The notes under the pieces were generated by a model. That model was not told the DNA's origin and did no database searches. It saw nothing but the letters and a program-made list of their open reading frames with translations. Both the position numbers and the translations under genes were made by a program. From Streptococcus pasteurianus (GTDB lineage: Bacteria > Bacillota > Bacilli > Lactobacillales > Streptococcaceae), in assembly GCF_004843545.1 (NCBI RefSeq), contig NZ_CP039457.1, positions 1,392,501-1,456,500 of the forward strand: 64,000 nt of DNA, written 5' to 3'. Position 1 is the stretch's first letter. Each line of letters begins with the position of its first letter. This document shows positions 51,570 through 60,852 of the stretch, in pieces.

Positions 51570-52205
51570 ATGAAGATTTTTAGATTATTAAATCACGTTG
51601 CACGTGAAAATACTTATTTATTGGTCAATGACCAAGGCATTATTGTTGTTGATCCAGGTAGTGATGTTGACCATATTCAAGAAAAGATTGCCTCATTTGA
51701 TAAACCAGTTGTGGCAATTTTAATCACACATGCTCATTATGACCATATTATGGGACTTGATGTCATTCGTGACGCTTTTGGACACCCACCTGTTTACATT
51801 TCTGATAAAGAAGCGTCTTGGCTTTATTCGCCGAAAGATAATTTTTCAGGTTTGGAGCGCCATGCGGATTTGCCAGATGTTGTCTTAGCGCCTGCCGAAC
51901 ATCATTATCAGTATGATGATGATTATCAAATCGCTGGTTTTCGTTTTCATGTTCGTCAAACGCCTGGACATTCTTGCGGTAGTGTTTCCTTAGTATTTCC
52001 AGATGATGAATTGGTTTTAACTGGCGATGCTCTTTTTCGTGAAACAATCGGACGCACAGATTTACCAACGGGAAATTCTGAACAATTACTAAATAGTATA
52101 AAAGCTGAACTTTTCAGCTTGCCAAATCATTTCATGGTTTACCCTGGTCACGCTCGTGAAACGACTATTGCCCACGAGAAGAATTTTAACCCATATTTCA
52201 ATTAG
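51570..52205 (+). CDS. Metallo-beta-lactamase fold hydrolase (glyoxalase II-like)
   Basis: 211 aa. The binuclear metal motif THAHYDHIMG (HxHxDH), later His in RQTPGHSCGSV, Asp in LTGDALFRETIGRTDLP and the final His in MVYPGHARETT are all present. Resembles YqgX/GloB-type thioesterases that act on hydroxyacyl-thiol esters. Predicted leaderless transcript. The following lipase-like gene begins 2 nt after the stop. Confidence 0.9.
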   Translation: MKIFRLLNHVARENTYLLVNDQGIIVVDPGSDVDHIQEKIASFDKPVVAILITHAHYDHIMGLDVIRDAFGHPPVYISDKEASWLYSPKDNFSGLERHADLPDVVLAPAEHHYQYDDDYQIAGFRFHVRQTPGHSCGSVSLVFPDDELVLTGDALFRETIGRTDLPTGNSEQLLNSIKAELFSLPNHFMVYPGHARETTIAHEKNFNPYFN

Positions 52206-52207
52206 CC

Positions 52208-52924
52208 ATGAAAAAAATCAAAAAATTTACTTTAAGTTTCCTTCTGATTATTGCTATTCTAATTACCATTAGTGGAGTGGTACTTCATCAAAAAACTTAC
52301 CAAGCAAGTTCAGAAGCACAGACAGCTGCTAAAACTGCCGAAAGCACAAAAGATTATCTGTTTTTTCAAAGTTCTGGCACCGCTAAAGCTAGTATTGTTT
52401 TTTACCAAGGTGCTCTCGTCGAGGAAACAGCCTACGCAAGTTTGGCAAAAAACTTAGCGCAAGAAGGTTTTGACGTTTATCTCTTAAAAACACCTTTGAA
52501 TCTGCCAGTTTTATCAAGCAACAAAGCCTTAAAAGTGACTGCGAAAAACAATCTCTCCAATGTTTACCTAGCTGGACATTCACTAGGTGGCGTTGTTGCC
52601 TGCTTAAATGCCGCTGATTCTGACTCTCAAGCCATTTCTGGGCTTATTCTACTTGCGAGCTATCCATCTGAAAAAACTAACTTATCTGATAGTAATTTAA
52701 AAGTTCTATCAATCACTGCTAGCAATGATAAGGTACTGCAATGGGACAATTACGAAAAAGCTAAAAAGCGCCTCCCTGACGATACCGAATACTTGACTAT
52801 CGTCGGTGGTAATCATAGTGGTTTTGGCGATTACGGCAAACAAACCAAAGACGGTAAAGCAACCATTTCCCAAACAGAACAAGAAAGCCAAATTACTTTA
52901 GGCATTACTGATTTTATTGATTAA
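52208..52924 (+). CDS. Membrane-anchored alpha/beta hydrolase
   Basis: 238 aa. An N-terminal signal or anchor (FTLSFLLIIAILITISGVVL, residues 7-26) leads to an alpha/beta hydrolase domain: nucleophile Ser in LAGHSLGGVVA, acid near SITASNDKVLQ and catalytic His in VVGGNHSGFGDYG, with the C-terminal part typical of PF12695. No lipobox Cys. Acts outside the membrane as an esterase or related hydrolase; substrate unknown. Overlapping arrangement with the MBL gene indicates one operon. Confidence 0.85.
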   Translation: MKKIKKFTLSFLLIIAILITISGVVLHQKTYQASSEAQTAAKTAESTKDYLFFQSSGTAKASIVFYQGALVEETAYASLAKNLAQEGFDVYLLKTPLNLPVLSSNKALKVTAKNNLSNVYLAGHSLGGVVACLNAADSDSQAISGLILLASYPSEKTNLSDSNLKVLSITASNDKVLQWDNYEKAKKRLPDDTEYLTIVGGNHSGFGDYGKQTKDGKATISQTEQESQITLGITDFID

Positions 52925-52962
52925 AAAAATGACTTTCTGAAATATCAGAAGGTCATTTTTTA
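52923..52962 (+). terminator. Bidirectional terminator between the hydrolase operon and ftsX
   Basis: AAAAAAATGACTTTCTGA and TCAGAAGGTCATTTTTT form a long hairpin with A and T tracts on both sides. Confidence 0.9.
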
Positions 52963-52964
52963 GA

Positions 52965-53894
52965 TTAAATTTTAAGATAACGTCTCATTGAGATAACTGA
53001 ACCAAGTGCTCCGATAATAATTCCGACTAAGAACATACCTCCAATGACAAGTGGCAGAAATGTGTCGACTGGATATAATGACAAGCCTTGGACTTCAAAT
53101 TGTGGGTTAACCGATGAGTAAACAGTCTTGTACGCAAAGTAAATGATAATTGATGGAACAATCGCTCCAAGAAGCCCTACCCAAGCACCTTCAAAGAAGA
53201 ATGGTCCACGGATATAAGAATTTTTAGCACCTACCAAACGCATGATTTCAATGTCACGTTGACGAGACATGATTGTCATGCGAATCGTATTGGAAATTAA
53301 GAAAATCGCTACAAAAATCAAAAGCACTGTTCCTGCAAATCCCCATGTACGAATAAATTTAGCAATACTGAAAAGTTGGTCTGAATTTGAGCCACCATAA
53401 TCCACTGACTCAACACCTTCAATTTTAGTAATTTTATTAGCCACTTTCTTCACATCTGATGGTGAGTCTGCCTCAACAATGTAAACGTCTTGCAATGGAT
53501 TTGAGTCACCATCAAAAAGCGTCCAATCATCTCCGTAGGCTTCTTGTAATTTTTCAAGTTGTTCATCTTTACTTGAATAAGTAACTGATTCAACACCTGA
53601 AACTTTTGAAATTTGGTCATAAACTTGGTGATACGAATCATTAGTGACTGTTTCACCAACTTCGTTAGTTGTTGTTTCAGAGCTATCTGTTGAGTCAACA
53701 TCCAAATAAACATTAATTTGAATGTTATTTTCAATACCTGTTGCGATACGCTCAACGTTCAATAGAACAGCAGCAAACACACCAACAAGTGTCAATGTAA
53801 TGGTAACAGAACTGACTGAAGCGACGGTCATCCAAACATTACGTTTCAAACTTTTAATGGATTCCCATAAATGGCGGAAAAAATTTCTAATCAT
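52965..53894 (-). CDS. ftsX: FtsX, cell-division permease-like protein
   Basis: 309 aa with four membrane helices (residues about 22-45, 180-205, 230-250, 280-300) and a large extracytoplasmic loop between the first two, which in streptococci contacts the PcsB amidase. With FtsE it transmits the division signal to peptidoglycan hydrolysis. The start [19 protein letters not shown] at 53894 overlaps the ftsE stop; the long reading from 53978 lies inside ftsE. C-terminus GALGSVISMRRYLKI. Confidence 0.95.
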   Translation of the reverse strand: MIRNFFRHLWESIKSLKRNVWMTVASVSSVTITLTLVGVFAAVLLNVERIATGIENNIQINVYLDVDSTDSSETTTNEVGETVTNDSYHQVYDQISKVSGVESVTYSSKDEQLEKLQEAYGDDWTLFDGDSNPLQDVYIVEADSPSDVKKVANKITKIEGVESVDYGGSNSDQLFSIAKFIRTWGFAGTVLLIFVAIFLISNTIRMTIMSRQRDIEIMRLVGAKNSYIRGPFFFEGAWVGLLGAIVPSIIIYFAYKTVYSSVNPQFEVQGLSLYPVDTFLPLVIGGMFLVGIIIGALGSVISMRRYLKI

Positions 53895-54579
53895 TATATC
53901 CGTATTCTCCTTCCTCCTCGTCACGTACAATGCGACCGTCTTCAATAGCGATAACCCGATGACGAAGATTATCGACAATTTGTTTGTTGTGTGTTGCCAT
54001 CAAAACAGTTGTTCCTTGAAGATTGATGCGTTCTAATAATTGCATGATTTCCCATGAAATTTCTGGGTCAAGGTTACCTGTTGGTTCGTCAGCAATCAAA
54101 ACTTTAGGATTATTAACAATCGCACGTGCAATTGCAACACGTTGTTGTTCACCACCAGATAATTGCTCTGGGAATGAACGCATTTTATGCTTAAGCCCAA
54201 CCAAATCAAGAACTTCTGGCACACGTTTTTTAATTTCACGTGGTTTTTCACCGATAACTTGCATTGCATAAGCAACATTTTCAAAAACAGTTTTTTTAGG
54301 AAGAAGTTTATAGTCTTGGAAAACAACTCCAATGCTACGACGCAAGATTGGAACATCCCGTTTTTTCAATTTTGTTAGGTTAAATTCCCCAACTTTAAGA
54401 GTTCCAGCAGATACTTTTTCCTCACGGTACAATAGTTTAATAAAGCTAGATTTACCGGCACCAGAAGGACCAACAATATAAACAAATTCACCTGAATTGA
54501 CAGATACGTTAATATCTCTCAAAGCAGTCGTTGAGCGGTGATACTTCTTGGTTACACCATTCATTTCAATTAATGCCAT
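53887..54579 (-). CDS. ftsE: FtsE, ABC ATPase of cell division
   Basis: 230 aa. Walker [17 protein letters not shown]-loop [10 protein letters not shown], signature [14 protein letters not shown], Walker [15 protein letters not shown] and the H-loop [10 protein letters not shown] are complete. Overlaps ftsX by eight bases. Standard order prfB-ftsE-ftsX. Confidence 0.97.
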   Translation of the reverse strand: MALIEMNGVTKKYHRSTTALRDINVSVNSGEFVYIVGPSGAGKSSFIKLLYREEKVSAGTLKVGEFNLTKLKKRDVPILRRSIGVVFQDYKLLPKKTVFENVAYAMQVIGEKPREIKKRVPEVLDLVGLKHKMRSFPEQLSGGEQQRVAIARAIVNNPKVLIADEPTGNLDPEISWEIMQLLERINLQGTTVLMATHNKQIVDNLRHRVIAIEDGRIVRDEEEGEYGYND

Positions 54580-54626
54580 TTGTATTTTCCTTTACGATTT
54601 TGTTATCCTAAAATTTTACTTTCGAA

Positions 54627-55722
54627 TTAATCAATACGCCATTTTAGATAAGCGTCGATGAAGCCATCAATGTCACCATCCATAACTTTATCAACTTGAG
54701 CAATTTCATAGCCTGTACGATGGTCTTTAACCATTGTATAGGGCGTAAAGACGTAAGATCGAATTTGACTTCCCCATGTGATTTCTTTTTTATCACCTTT
54801 AAGGGCATCCACTTCTTGCGCTTTTTTCTCTTGCTCTAATTGATAGAGTTTGGCTTGTAACATTTTCATCGCACGGTCACGGTTTCCGTACTGAGTACGA
54901 TCAACCGTTGATGCTACAACAATTCCTGTTGGAATGTGGGTCAAACGAACACCAGTTGATACCTTATTGACGTTTTGTCCCCCAGCACCACCTGAACGGA
55001 AAGTATCCATTTTAATATCATCATCACGAATGTCAACTTCAATTGTATCATCTAATTCTGGCATAACTTCGACAGAAGAAAACGATGTATGACGACGTTT
55101 GGCTGAATCAAACGGTGAGATACGCACTAGACGATGAACTCCCATTTCAGATTTCAAAAGCCCATAAGCATTTGGACCTTCAAATGAAAGAGTAACAGAT
55201 TTGATACCAGCTTCGTCCCCTGCTTGATAATCAAGGGTTTCAACTTTAAAACCTTTGGCGTTGCCGTAGCGTGTGTACATACGAAAAAGCATATCAGCCC
55301 AGTCTTGAGCTTCGGTACCACCTGACCCTGGATGAATTTCCAAAATAGCGTTGTTGCGGTCATAAGGCTCTGATAAAAGCAAGGTCATTTCATAACTTGT
55401 CATGATTTTATCAAGCTTTTCAAGACTTTCCTCTAATTCAGCTTGAACAGAATCATCTTCGTCCAACATTTCCAAATAAAGTTCAGTTTCGTCAGACAAC
55501 TCTTGCATTTCATTAAAGGTTTCATAGGTTTGTTTCAAACCATTTAACTCTTGAGACGTTTTCTGAGCTGCAATGTTATCATTCCAAAAATCTGGCTCAG
55601 TCATTTTATTTTCAAGAAGCGCAATGTCCTCTTCTAAACGATCTAAGTCAAAGAGACCTCCTGAAGCTAGTCAACTTCTCTTGATTTTCTACTATTTTTT
55701 GACGAATTTCAGCTACTTCCAT
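54627..55722 (-). CDS. prfB: Peptide chain release factor 2 with programmed +1 frameshift
   Basis: RF2 reads UGA and UAA. The first frame starts at ATG 55722 ([20 protein letters not shown]) and reaches CTT TGA C after 24 codons (TGA 55650-55648), preceded by an AGGAGG Shine-Dalgarno-like stimulator. Skipping one base at the TGA continues [22 protein letters not shown] into the main frame, ending at 54627; the product is about 364 aa. The GGQ peptidyl-hydrolysis motif is [15 protein letters not shown], and the anticodon-mimic SPF motif is [16 protein letters not shown]. This autoregulatory frameshift is the classic prfB one. Confidence 0.97.
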
Positions 55723-55739
55723 GAAATAACTCCTTTTAC

Positions 55740-55878
55740 TAAGATACTAAGTCCGTTAAGAAAGCGAGATGAAAATAGGAATTTGACACTGTGTCCTAGG
55801 ACACAGGAAAAATTATCTTTTTCGCGACGCTTTTAGGACGAGTTCAATTAATTAAGATACTAAGTCCGTTAAGAAAGC
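55740..55878 (-). repeat. Direct repeat pair with palindrome in the prfB leader
   Basis: The 26-mer at 55740-55765 (plus strand: TAAGATACTAAGTCCGTTAA and GAAAGC) recurs exactly at 55853-55878, 113 bp apart. Between them lies the perfect 18-bp palindrome CTGTGTCCTAGGACACAG (55789-55806). The whole 55723-56130 interval has no gene; an extended -10 (minus TGGTAGAAT near 55953-55945) would place the repeats in the prfB leader. It looks like a short intergenic repeat element; family unknown to me. Confidence 0.75.
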
Positions 55879-56130
55879 AAAGTAAACATTGAATTTTTAC
55901 GCTACCTTTAGAACTTATCCTATATCACTACTGTTTTCTTATTCTACCATAAAGCCCGCAAAATTACCATTATACGCCATACTTCATTTGCATCAAAACC
56001 ACATGATAAGTGGCTTTCTCACCACCAAAAATATTTCTATAGAAAATTAACACTCAGTAGTTTCTATTTTAAGCTAAAAATATAATTCAAATAAGGCAGG
56101 ACAATTACAAAACGGTAACAAAAGATGAGG

Positions 56131-56793
56131 TTAGATAGAGCTGTTATGTTTTTCATTTTCGACAAATTGCAGCACTTCTGTCAAATTATCAATCAAAATA
56201 TCTGCTTTTGATTGGTCAGCACCAAAGACTTTATCACGAATGGCTAGAACACGCACACCAGCTGCCACACCTGCTTGAATCCCTTTTGGGCTATCTTCAA
56301 TAATCACAATATCTTTTTTTGCAAAGCCTAATTTCTCACAAGCGGCATTATAAATAGCAGGATTAGGTTTACCTTCTGCAAATTCGCTTCCCGATAGAAT
56401 ATGACTAAAGTACTGCTTTAAGCCTGATTTTTCCAAAGCATCTTCGATATCTTCACGCGCACTATTAGAAGCCAATGCTAGGATGATTCCCTTGGCTGTT
56501 AATGTTGCCAAAACCCTACGAGCATCAGCAAAAACTAGCTCATCGTAAGCTGGTCGATGAGTATTTTTATAAGCTGTGTATTCGGCTTCTAGTGCTTTAG
56601 TATCATAATTTGCAATCTTATCACCTAAGATATTTTCCCAAAATTGATCCATGCGCCCGCCAATGAAATATTTTGGCGGCAAGTGTTTGACCGAAATGCC
56701 TTTACTGCCTAAAAATGTCTCACGTCGTTTAAAATAAAAATTCTCAGTGTCAAATAAGACACCATCCATATCAAATATTATTGCCTTTATCAT
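56131..56793 (-). CDS. HAD phosphatase, beta-phosphoglucomutase/sugar-phosphatase-like
   Basis: 220 aa. Motif I IIFDMDGVLFDTE, motif II ALASNSARED, Lys in EGKPNPAIYNAA, motif IV IIEDSPKGIQAGVAAG. Cap domain of the C1 type (residues about 20-85). Could be a sugar phosphatase or mutase; the substrate is not clear. The start at 56793 follows CAGGAGG; the longer reading from 56892 runs through the divergent promoter. Confidence 0.87.
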   Translation of the reverse strand: MIKAIIFDMDGVLFDTENFYFKRRETFLGSKGISVKHLPPKYFIGGRMDQFWENILGDKIANYDTKALEAEYTAYKNTHRPAYDELVFADARRVLATLTAKGIILALASNSAREDIEDALEKSGLKQYFSHILSGSEFAEGKPNPAIYNAACEKLGFAKKDIVIIEDSPKGIQAGVAAGVRVLAIRDKVFGADQSKADILIDNLTEVLQFVENEKHNSSI

Positions 56794-56870
56794 GAAAGCC
56801 TCCTGAAAGTATTCTATCATATTTTTAGAAGAGATAAAAATACACATCAAAGGCTTTTTAGAAGATTTTT

Positions 56871-56879
56871 TGTTACAAT
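56871..56879 (+). promoter_or_regulatory. Extended -10 promoter of the metallophosphoesterase gene (leaderless start)
   Basis: TGTTACAAT (56871-56879), then AATGCC, then ATG at 56886; no Shine-Dalgarno. Confidence 0.7.
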
Positions 56880-56885
56880 AATGCC

Positions 56886-57743
56886 ATGACAAAACTAGCT
56901 ATTATGAGTGATTTACATATTGATTTAAATCATTTTGATGATTTTGAAATCCAGACACTCATTGACACATTAAGCGCAGAAAAAATTTCTCATCTGCATT
57001 TCGCTGGAGATATTTCTAACCATTTTTATGACATCTCTTACTCATTTTTAGAAACAATGAGCAAGCATTTTGACGTTACTTATAATCTCGGCAATCACGA
57101 TATGCTTGATTTAGATGACAAGGTGATTGATGCTTTGGATTTTCAAATTATTCCGTTGGGGAAAAAGACACTCTTGGCTTTTCATGGTTGGTATGATTAT
57201 TCCTTTTTCCCAGAAAAATCTGAAGCTGAAACAATCAAATTTAAAAATACTTTCTGGTTTGACCGACGTTTAAATCGCAACTTTTCTGACAAAGAACTCA
57301 CGCGCCAAACAACACAAAAACTCGATAAAGCCTTATCAACAATTACCAATGACGTGATTGTCAGTCTGCATTTTGTGCCACATCACCAATTTACCTTGCA
57401 ACACGAGCGTTTTAAACCATTTAATGCTTTTTTAGGTAGTCAAGTTTTTCATGATATTTTCAAAAAACATCAGGTTAACGACGTGATTTTTGGGCATACT
57501 CATCATAGTATCGCTTCGCAGCAAATTGACAATATTACTTACCATGCTAAACCGCTTGGTTATATCCGTGAGTGGGATTTGACTATTGATTATGTCAATC
57601 AACACCCTGAACTCAACCCAAATCAGACCTGGAATCTTAGCAAACGCTACAACATTGTCAAAAAAATTGATGACTTTACTGATTACAAACATCAAAATTT
57701 GGCACAAGAATTCCGAAAATCCATGACTATTTTTGAATTATAA
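56886..57743 (+). CDS. Calcineurin-like metallophosphoesterase
   Basis: 285 aa. Metal-binding motifs in order: MSDLHID (DxH), FAGDISN (GD), LGNHDM (GNHD), SLHFVPHHQ and FGHTHHS (GHxH). No signal peptide. Streptococcal homologues are annotated only as phosphoesterase; a nucleotide or phosphodiester substrate is likely. It is a single gene between the HAD gene (divergent) and the terminator at 57745. Confidence 0.88.
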   Translation: MTKLAIMSDLHIDLNHFDDFEIQTLIDTLSAEKISHLHFAGDISNHFYDISYSFLETMSKHFDVTYNLGNHDMLDLDDKVIDALDFQIIPLGKKTLLAFHGWYDYSFFPEKSEAETIKFKNTFWFDRRLNRNFSDKELTRQTTQKLDKALSTITNDVIVSLHFVPHHQFTLQHERFKPFNAFLGSQVFHDIFKKHQVNDVIFGHTHHSIASQQIDNITYHAKPLGYIREWDLTIDYVNQHPELNPNQTWNLSKRYNIVKKIDDFTDYKHQNLAQEFRKSMTIFEL

Positions 57744-57744
57744 T

Positions 57745-57779
57745 AAAAAGCAAATCTCACACATGAGATTTGCTTTTTT
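57745..57779 (+). terminator. Strong bidirectional terminator
   Basis: AAAAAGCAAATCTCA and TGAGATTTGCTTTTTT form a 15-bp perfect hairpin between convergent genes. Confidence 0.92.
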
Positions 57780-57810
57780 GCTGAATCAATCTGATTCATT
57801 TTTTATATTT

Positions 57811-60492
57811 TTAAATTGCTTTTTCATCTTGTCCAAGGACACGTTGAATAGCTTTAACGATTTCAGTTAGAACAACCATAAGTGAGCTTCCGATAATAAC
57901 AGCAAGCCATTGTGTAGCGCTTAGATGCGAAACATGGAACAAATCATTAAATCCAGGTACTACGATCGTTATCATCAAGAGAAGAAAGGCGATTGGGATA
58001 GCCCAGTTAAAGGTTCTGTTTTTAAAAGCTCCAACAGTAAAGATAGATTGATAAACAGATTTAACATTGAAAGCATGAACCAATTGAATCAAACCAAGTG
58101 TCGCAAATGCCATTGTCAAAGCATCTTCGTGTACCATACGATTAGTAGCATGTTCTGGGAACATCAACGCCCAACCATAGACACCAAGAACAAGAACAGT
58201 TTGGAAAATTCCTTGGTAAATAATCGCTCCCATGACACCACCGTCAAAGAAATTAGACTTACGACCACGAGGTTTGTGGCTCATAACACCAGGTTCGGCA
58301 GGTTCAACACCAAGCGCAATAGCTGGTAGTGTATCGGTTACCAAGTTAATCCAAAGAAGATGAACAGGTTGAAGCACATCCCAACCAAATAATGTTGCAA
58401 AGAAAATCGTAAAGACTTCTGCCATGTTAGCTGAGAGAAGGTATTGAATAGATTTTTGAATGTTTGAGAAAACTTTACGTCCTTCTTCAACTGCAACGAT
58501 AATTGTAGCAAAGTTATCATCAGCAAGAACCATATCAGAAGCGCCTTTAGATACTTCTGTACCTGTAATCCCCATACCAATACCAATGTCAGCTGTCTTG
58601 AGTGAAGGCGCATCATTGACACCATCACCAGTCATGGCAACAACCTTACCTTCATTTTGCCAAGCTTTTACGATACGCACCTTGTGTTCTGGAGACACAC
58701 GTGCATAAACGGAGTATTGTTTGAAAACTTTTTGGAATTCTTCATCAGAAAGTTCATTAAGTTCAGCACCAGTAAAGACGTGGTCTTGACCATCATCTTC
58801 AATGATACCAAGGCGTTTGGCAATAGCTTCCGCTGTATCTTGGTGGTCTCCAGTAATCATGATTGGACGAATACCAGCTTCTTTAGCAACAGCAACAGCT
58901 TTTGCAGCTTCTGGACGTTCAGGGTCAATCATTCCGACCAATCCAGAGAAAATCAAATCAGACTCAATAATATCTGATTCAAGGGCTGGGACCTCAGAGA
59001 CATATTTGTAAGCCATCATCAAGACACGTAGCGCTTTTCGGGCCAAATCTTTATTAACAGCAAGAATGCCTTCTTTTTCTTCAGCGGTAATATCACGTAC
59101 TTGACCATTTTCTTCGATACGAGTAACACGCTTAAGCAATTGGTCTGGAGCACCTTTTACCGCAACAAAATATTTGCCATCTGCTTCCTTATGAATGGTT
59201 GACATCAGCTTACGTTCAGAATCAAATGGTAATTCTGCAACACGTGGCTCTTCAACAAGAGCTTCACGTATATCAAAACTGTGATCCAGTCCAAATTGAA
59301 CAAGAGCTGTTTCTGTAGGATCGCCAATGAGTTTTCCATTTGGATCAATCTTCGTGTCATTAGCAAAATTCATAATACGAAGAGTATTATTATCAGAGGC
59401 AATGTCACTAGCAGCACTTTGTAGCTCACCGTTTGTATAGACTTTTTCAACAGTCATCTGGTTCATGGTCAACGTTCCAGTTTTATCAGAGGCAATAATT
59501 TCAGTTGAACCAAGTGTTTCAACGGCAGGAAGTTTACGTACGATTGAGTTGCGTTTTGCTAATGTTGTTGTTCCCATTGATAATACAATCGTAACAATAG
59601 CAGGTAAACCTTCAGGTATAGCAGCTACAGCTAATGCAACAGATGTCATTAAGCCTTCAATTGGAGATTCTCCACGAACAAAGACCCCTACAATAAAAGT
59701 AACAATGGCAATAGCTACAACCAAATAAGTCAAAACTTTAGATAATTGGTTAAGGTTTTGTTTAAGTGGAGTATCTGTTTCATCAGCATTAGCTAACATA
59801 TCAGCAATTTTACCAACTTCTGTATACATTCCAGTATTAACAACAACACCAGAACCACGTCCATAAGTGACATTTGAGTTTTGGTAAGCCATGTTAACAC
59901 GGTCACCGATACCAGCATCAGCTGCAACTTCTACCGATAAATCTTTTTCAACAGGAACAGATTCACCAGTCAATGCTGCTTCTTCAATTTTTAATGACGC
60001 AGCTTCCAACAAGCGCATATCAGCAGGTACGACATCACCAGCTTCAAGCATAACAATGTCACCAGGAACCAATTCTCTTGAATCAATTTCAACAATATGA
60101 CCATTACGACGCACACGTGCAATCTGACTCGACATATCTTTCAGCGCTTCAATTGCAGCCTCTGCCTGCCCCTCTTGGTAAACACCAAACGCTGCGTTAA
60201 GAATAACAACTGCCAAAATAATAAGCGCATCTGTTAGCCCTTCGCTTCCCTCTGTAACTACCGAAAGCGCTGCTGCAACTAGCAAAATAATAATCATTAA
60301 ATCCTTGAATTGGTCAAGAAATTTTGCTAGTAAACTTCGTTTTTGACTTTCTTCAAGTTCATTATGACCATATTCATCCAAGCGCTTTTGTGCTTCCGCA
60401 GTAGATAAACCTTCACGTGATGATTGTAACTCATCTAACGTTTCATCTTTTCCTTGTGTGTAAAACAAGGCTTTACTTTGTTCTTTAAACAA
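57811..60492 (-). CDS. P-type cation ATPase (Ca/Mn efflux, PacL-like)
   Basis: About 893 aa, P2-type ATPase with about ten membrane helices. Actuator LTGESVP, phosphorylation site IIASDKTGTLTMNQM, nucleotide domain KGAPDQLL, hinge TGDGVNDAPSLK, and the M4 metal site VAAIPEGLPAIV. The close S. pneumoniae relative (CaxP/MgtA) exports calcium and manganese and is Mn-riboswitch controlled. Start: GAGGAGG followed by eight bases leads to a TTG at 60492 (FKEQSKALFYTQG); the ATG at 60516 lies before that site and has none of its own, so TTG is preferred. Controlled by the yybP-ykoY element upstream. Confidence 0.9.
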   Translation of the reverse strand: MFKEQSKALFYTQGKDETLDELQSSREGLSTAEAQKRLDEYGHNELEESQKRSLLAKFLDQFKDLMIIILLVAAALSVVTEGSEGLTDALIILAVVILNAAFGVYQEGQAEAAIEALKDMSSQIARVRRNGHIVEIDSRELVPGDIVMLEAGDVVPADMRLLEAASLKIEEAALTGESVPVEKDLSVEVAADAGIGDRVNMAYQNSNVTYGRGSGVVVNTGMYTEVGKIADMLANADETDTPLKQNLNQLSKVLTYLVVAIAIVTFIVGVFVRGESPIEGLMTSVALAVAAIPEGLPAIVTIVLSMGTTTLAKRNSIVRKLPAVETLGSTEIIASDKTGTLTMNQMTVEKVYTNGELQSAASDIASDNNTLRIMNFANDTKIDPNGKLIGDPTETALVQFGLDHSFDIREALVEEPRVAELPFDSERKLMSTIHKEADGKYFVAVKGAPDQLLKRVTRIEENGQVRDITAEEKEGILAVNKDLARKALRVLMMAYKYVSEVPALESDIIESDLIFSGLVGMIDPERPEAAKAVAVAKEAGIRPIMITGDHQDTAEAIAKRLGIIEDDGQDHVFTGAELNELSDEEFQKVFKQYSVYARVSPEHKVRIVKAWQNEGKVVAMTGDGVNDAPSLKTADIGIGMGITGTEVSKGASDMVLADDNFATIIVAVEEGRKVFSNIQKSIQYLLSANMAEVFTIFFATLFGWDVLQPVHLLWINLVTDTLPAIALGVEPAEPGVMSHKPRGRKSNFFDGGVMGAIIYQGIFQTVLVLGVYGWALMFPEHATNRMVHEDALTMAFATLGLIQLVHAFNVKSVYQSIFTVGAFKNRTFNWAIPIAFLLLMITIVVPGFNDLFHVSHLSATQWLAVIIGSSLMVVLTEIVKAIQRVLGQDEKAI

Positions 60493-60518
60493 AATAGCTT
60501 CCTCCTCTGGTCTCAAAA

Positions 60519-60558
60519 ATAGAAAAAGAGACCTGTTTTTTTAAAAAAACAAGTCTCG
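60519..60558 (-). terminator. Riboswitch expression-platform terminator
   Basis: Minus strand GAGACTTGTTTTTTTAAAAA-type hairpin (GAGACTTGTTTTTTT with AAAAAAACAGGTCTC) followed by TTTTTC. Its 5' arm overlaps the CTTG used by the aptamer P1. Confidence 0.85.
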
Positions 60559-60768
60559 CTGTTTAAGATTATGCCGGAAATCAACGATTTCGTAATGACG
60601 ACATAAACGCGATTTTTCAGTCGCAAATTGCGTACTGAAGGTTTATCATTTAGTTTTGTGTTCATCCTAGGCACCATAGCTACAGATTAGAATTGAATCC
60701 AGCAAAGCAAGGTACCGAAAGAGGATGCAAAAATAAAGACAAAAATCGCCTGCTACTCCCTTGAATAC
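60550..60768 (-). promoter_or_regulatory. yybP-ykoY (Mn2+) riboswitch aptamer
   Basis: The conserved 5' element CAAGGGAGTAGC (60765-60754) and the 3' element AACAGCGAGACTTG (60563-60550) flank a variable helical insert; CAAG/CTTG form P1. The 3' strand is shared with the terminator at 60558-60519, so ligand binding should favour antitermination and raise pump expression. The lactococcal homologue upstream of a P-type ATPase binds Mn2+ (and Ca2+). The insert here is long, giving an aptamer of about 215 nt. Confidence 0.9.
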
Positions 60769-60774
60769 AAAGTA

Positions 60775-60803
60775 ATCATATCAACTTTTATCTTTTTTGT
60801 CAA
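60775..60803 (-). promoter_or_regulatory. Promoter of the riboswitch-ATPase unit
   Basis: Perfect TTGACA (60803-60798), 17-bp spacer, TATGAT (60780-60775); predicted start near 60768 at the edge of the aptamer. Confidence 0.85.
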
Positions 60804-60852
60804 CTGAACACATCCCCACTCGAACACCGATAATATCGTATTTATATTATGC

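Noticed and set aside
53894..53978. Longer N-terminus for ftsX
   Set aside because: It lies inside ftsE; the start overlapping the ftsE stop matches FtsX homologues.
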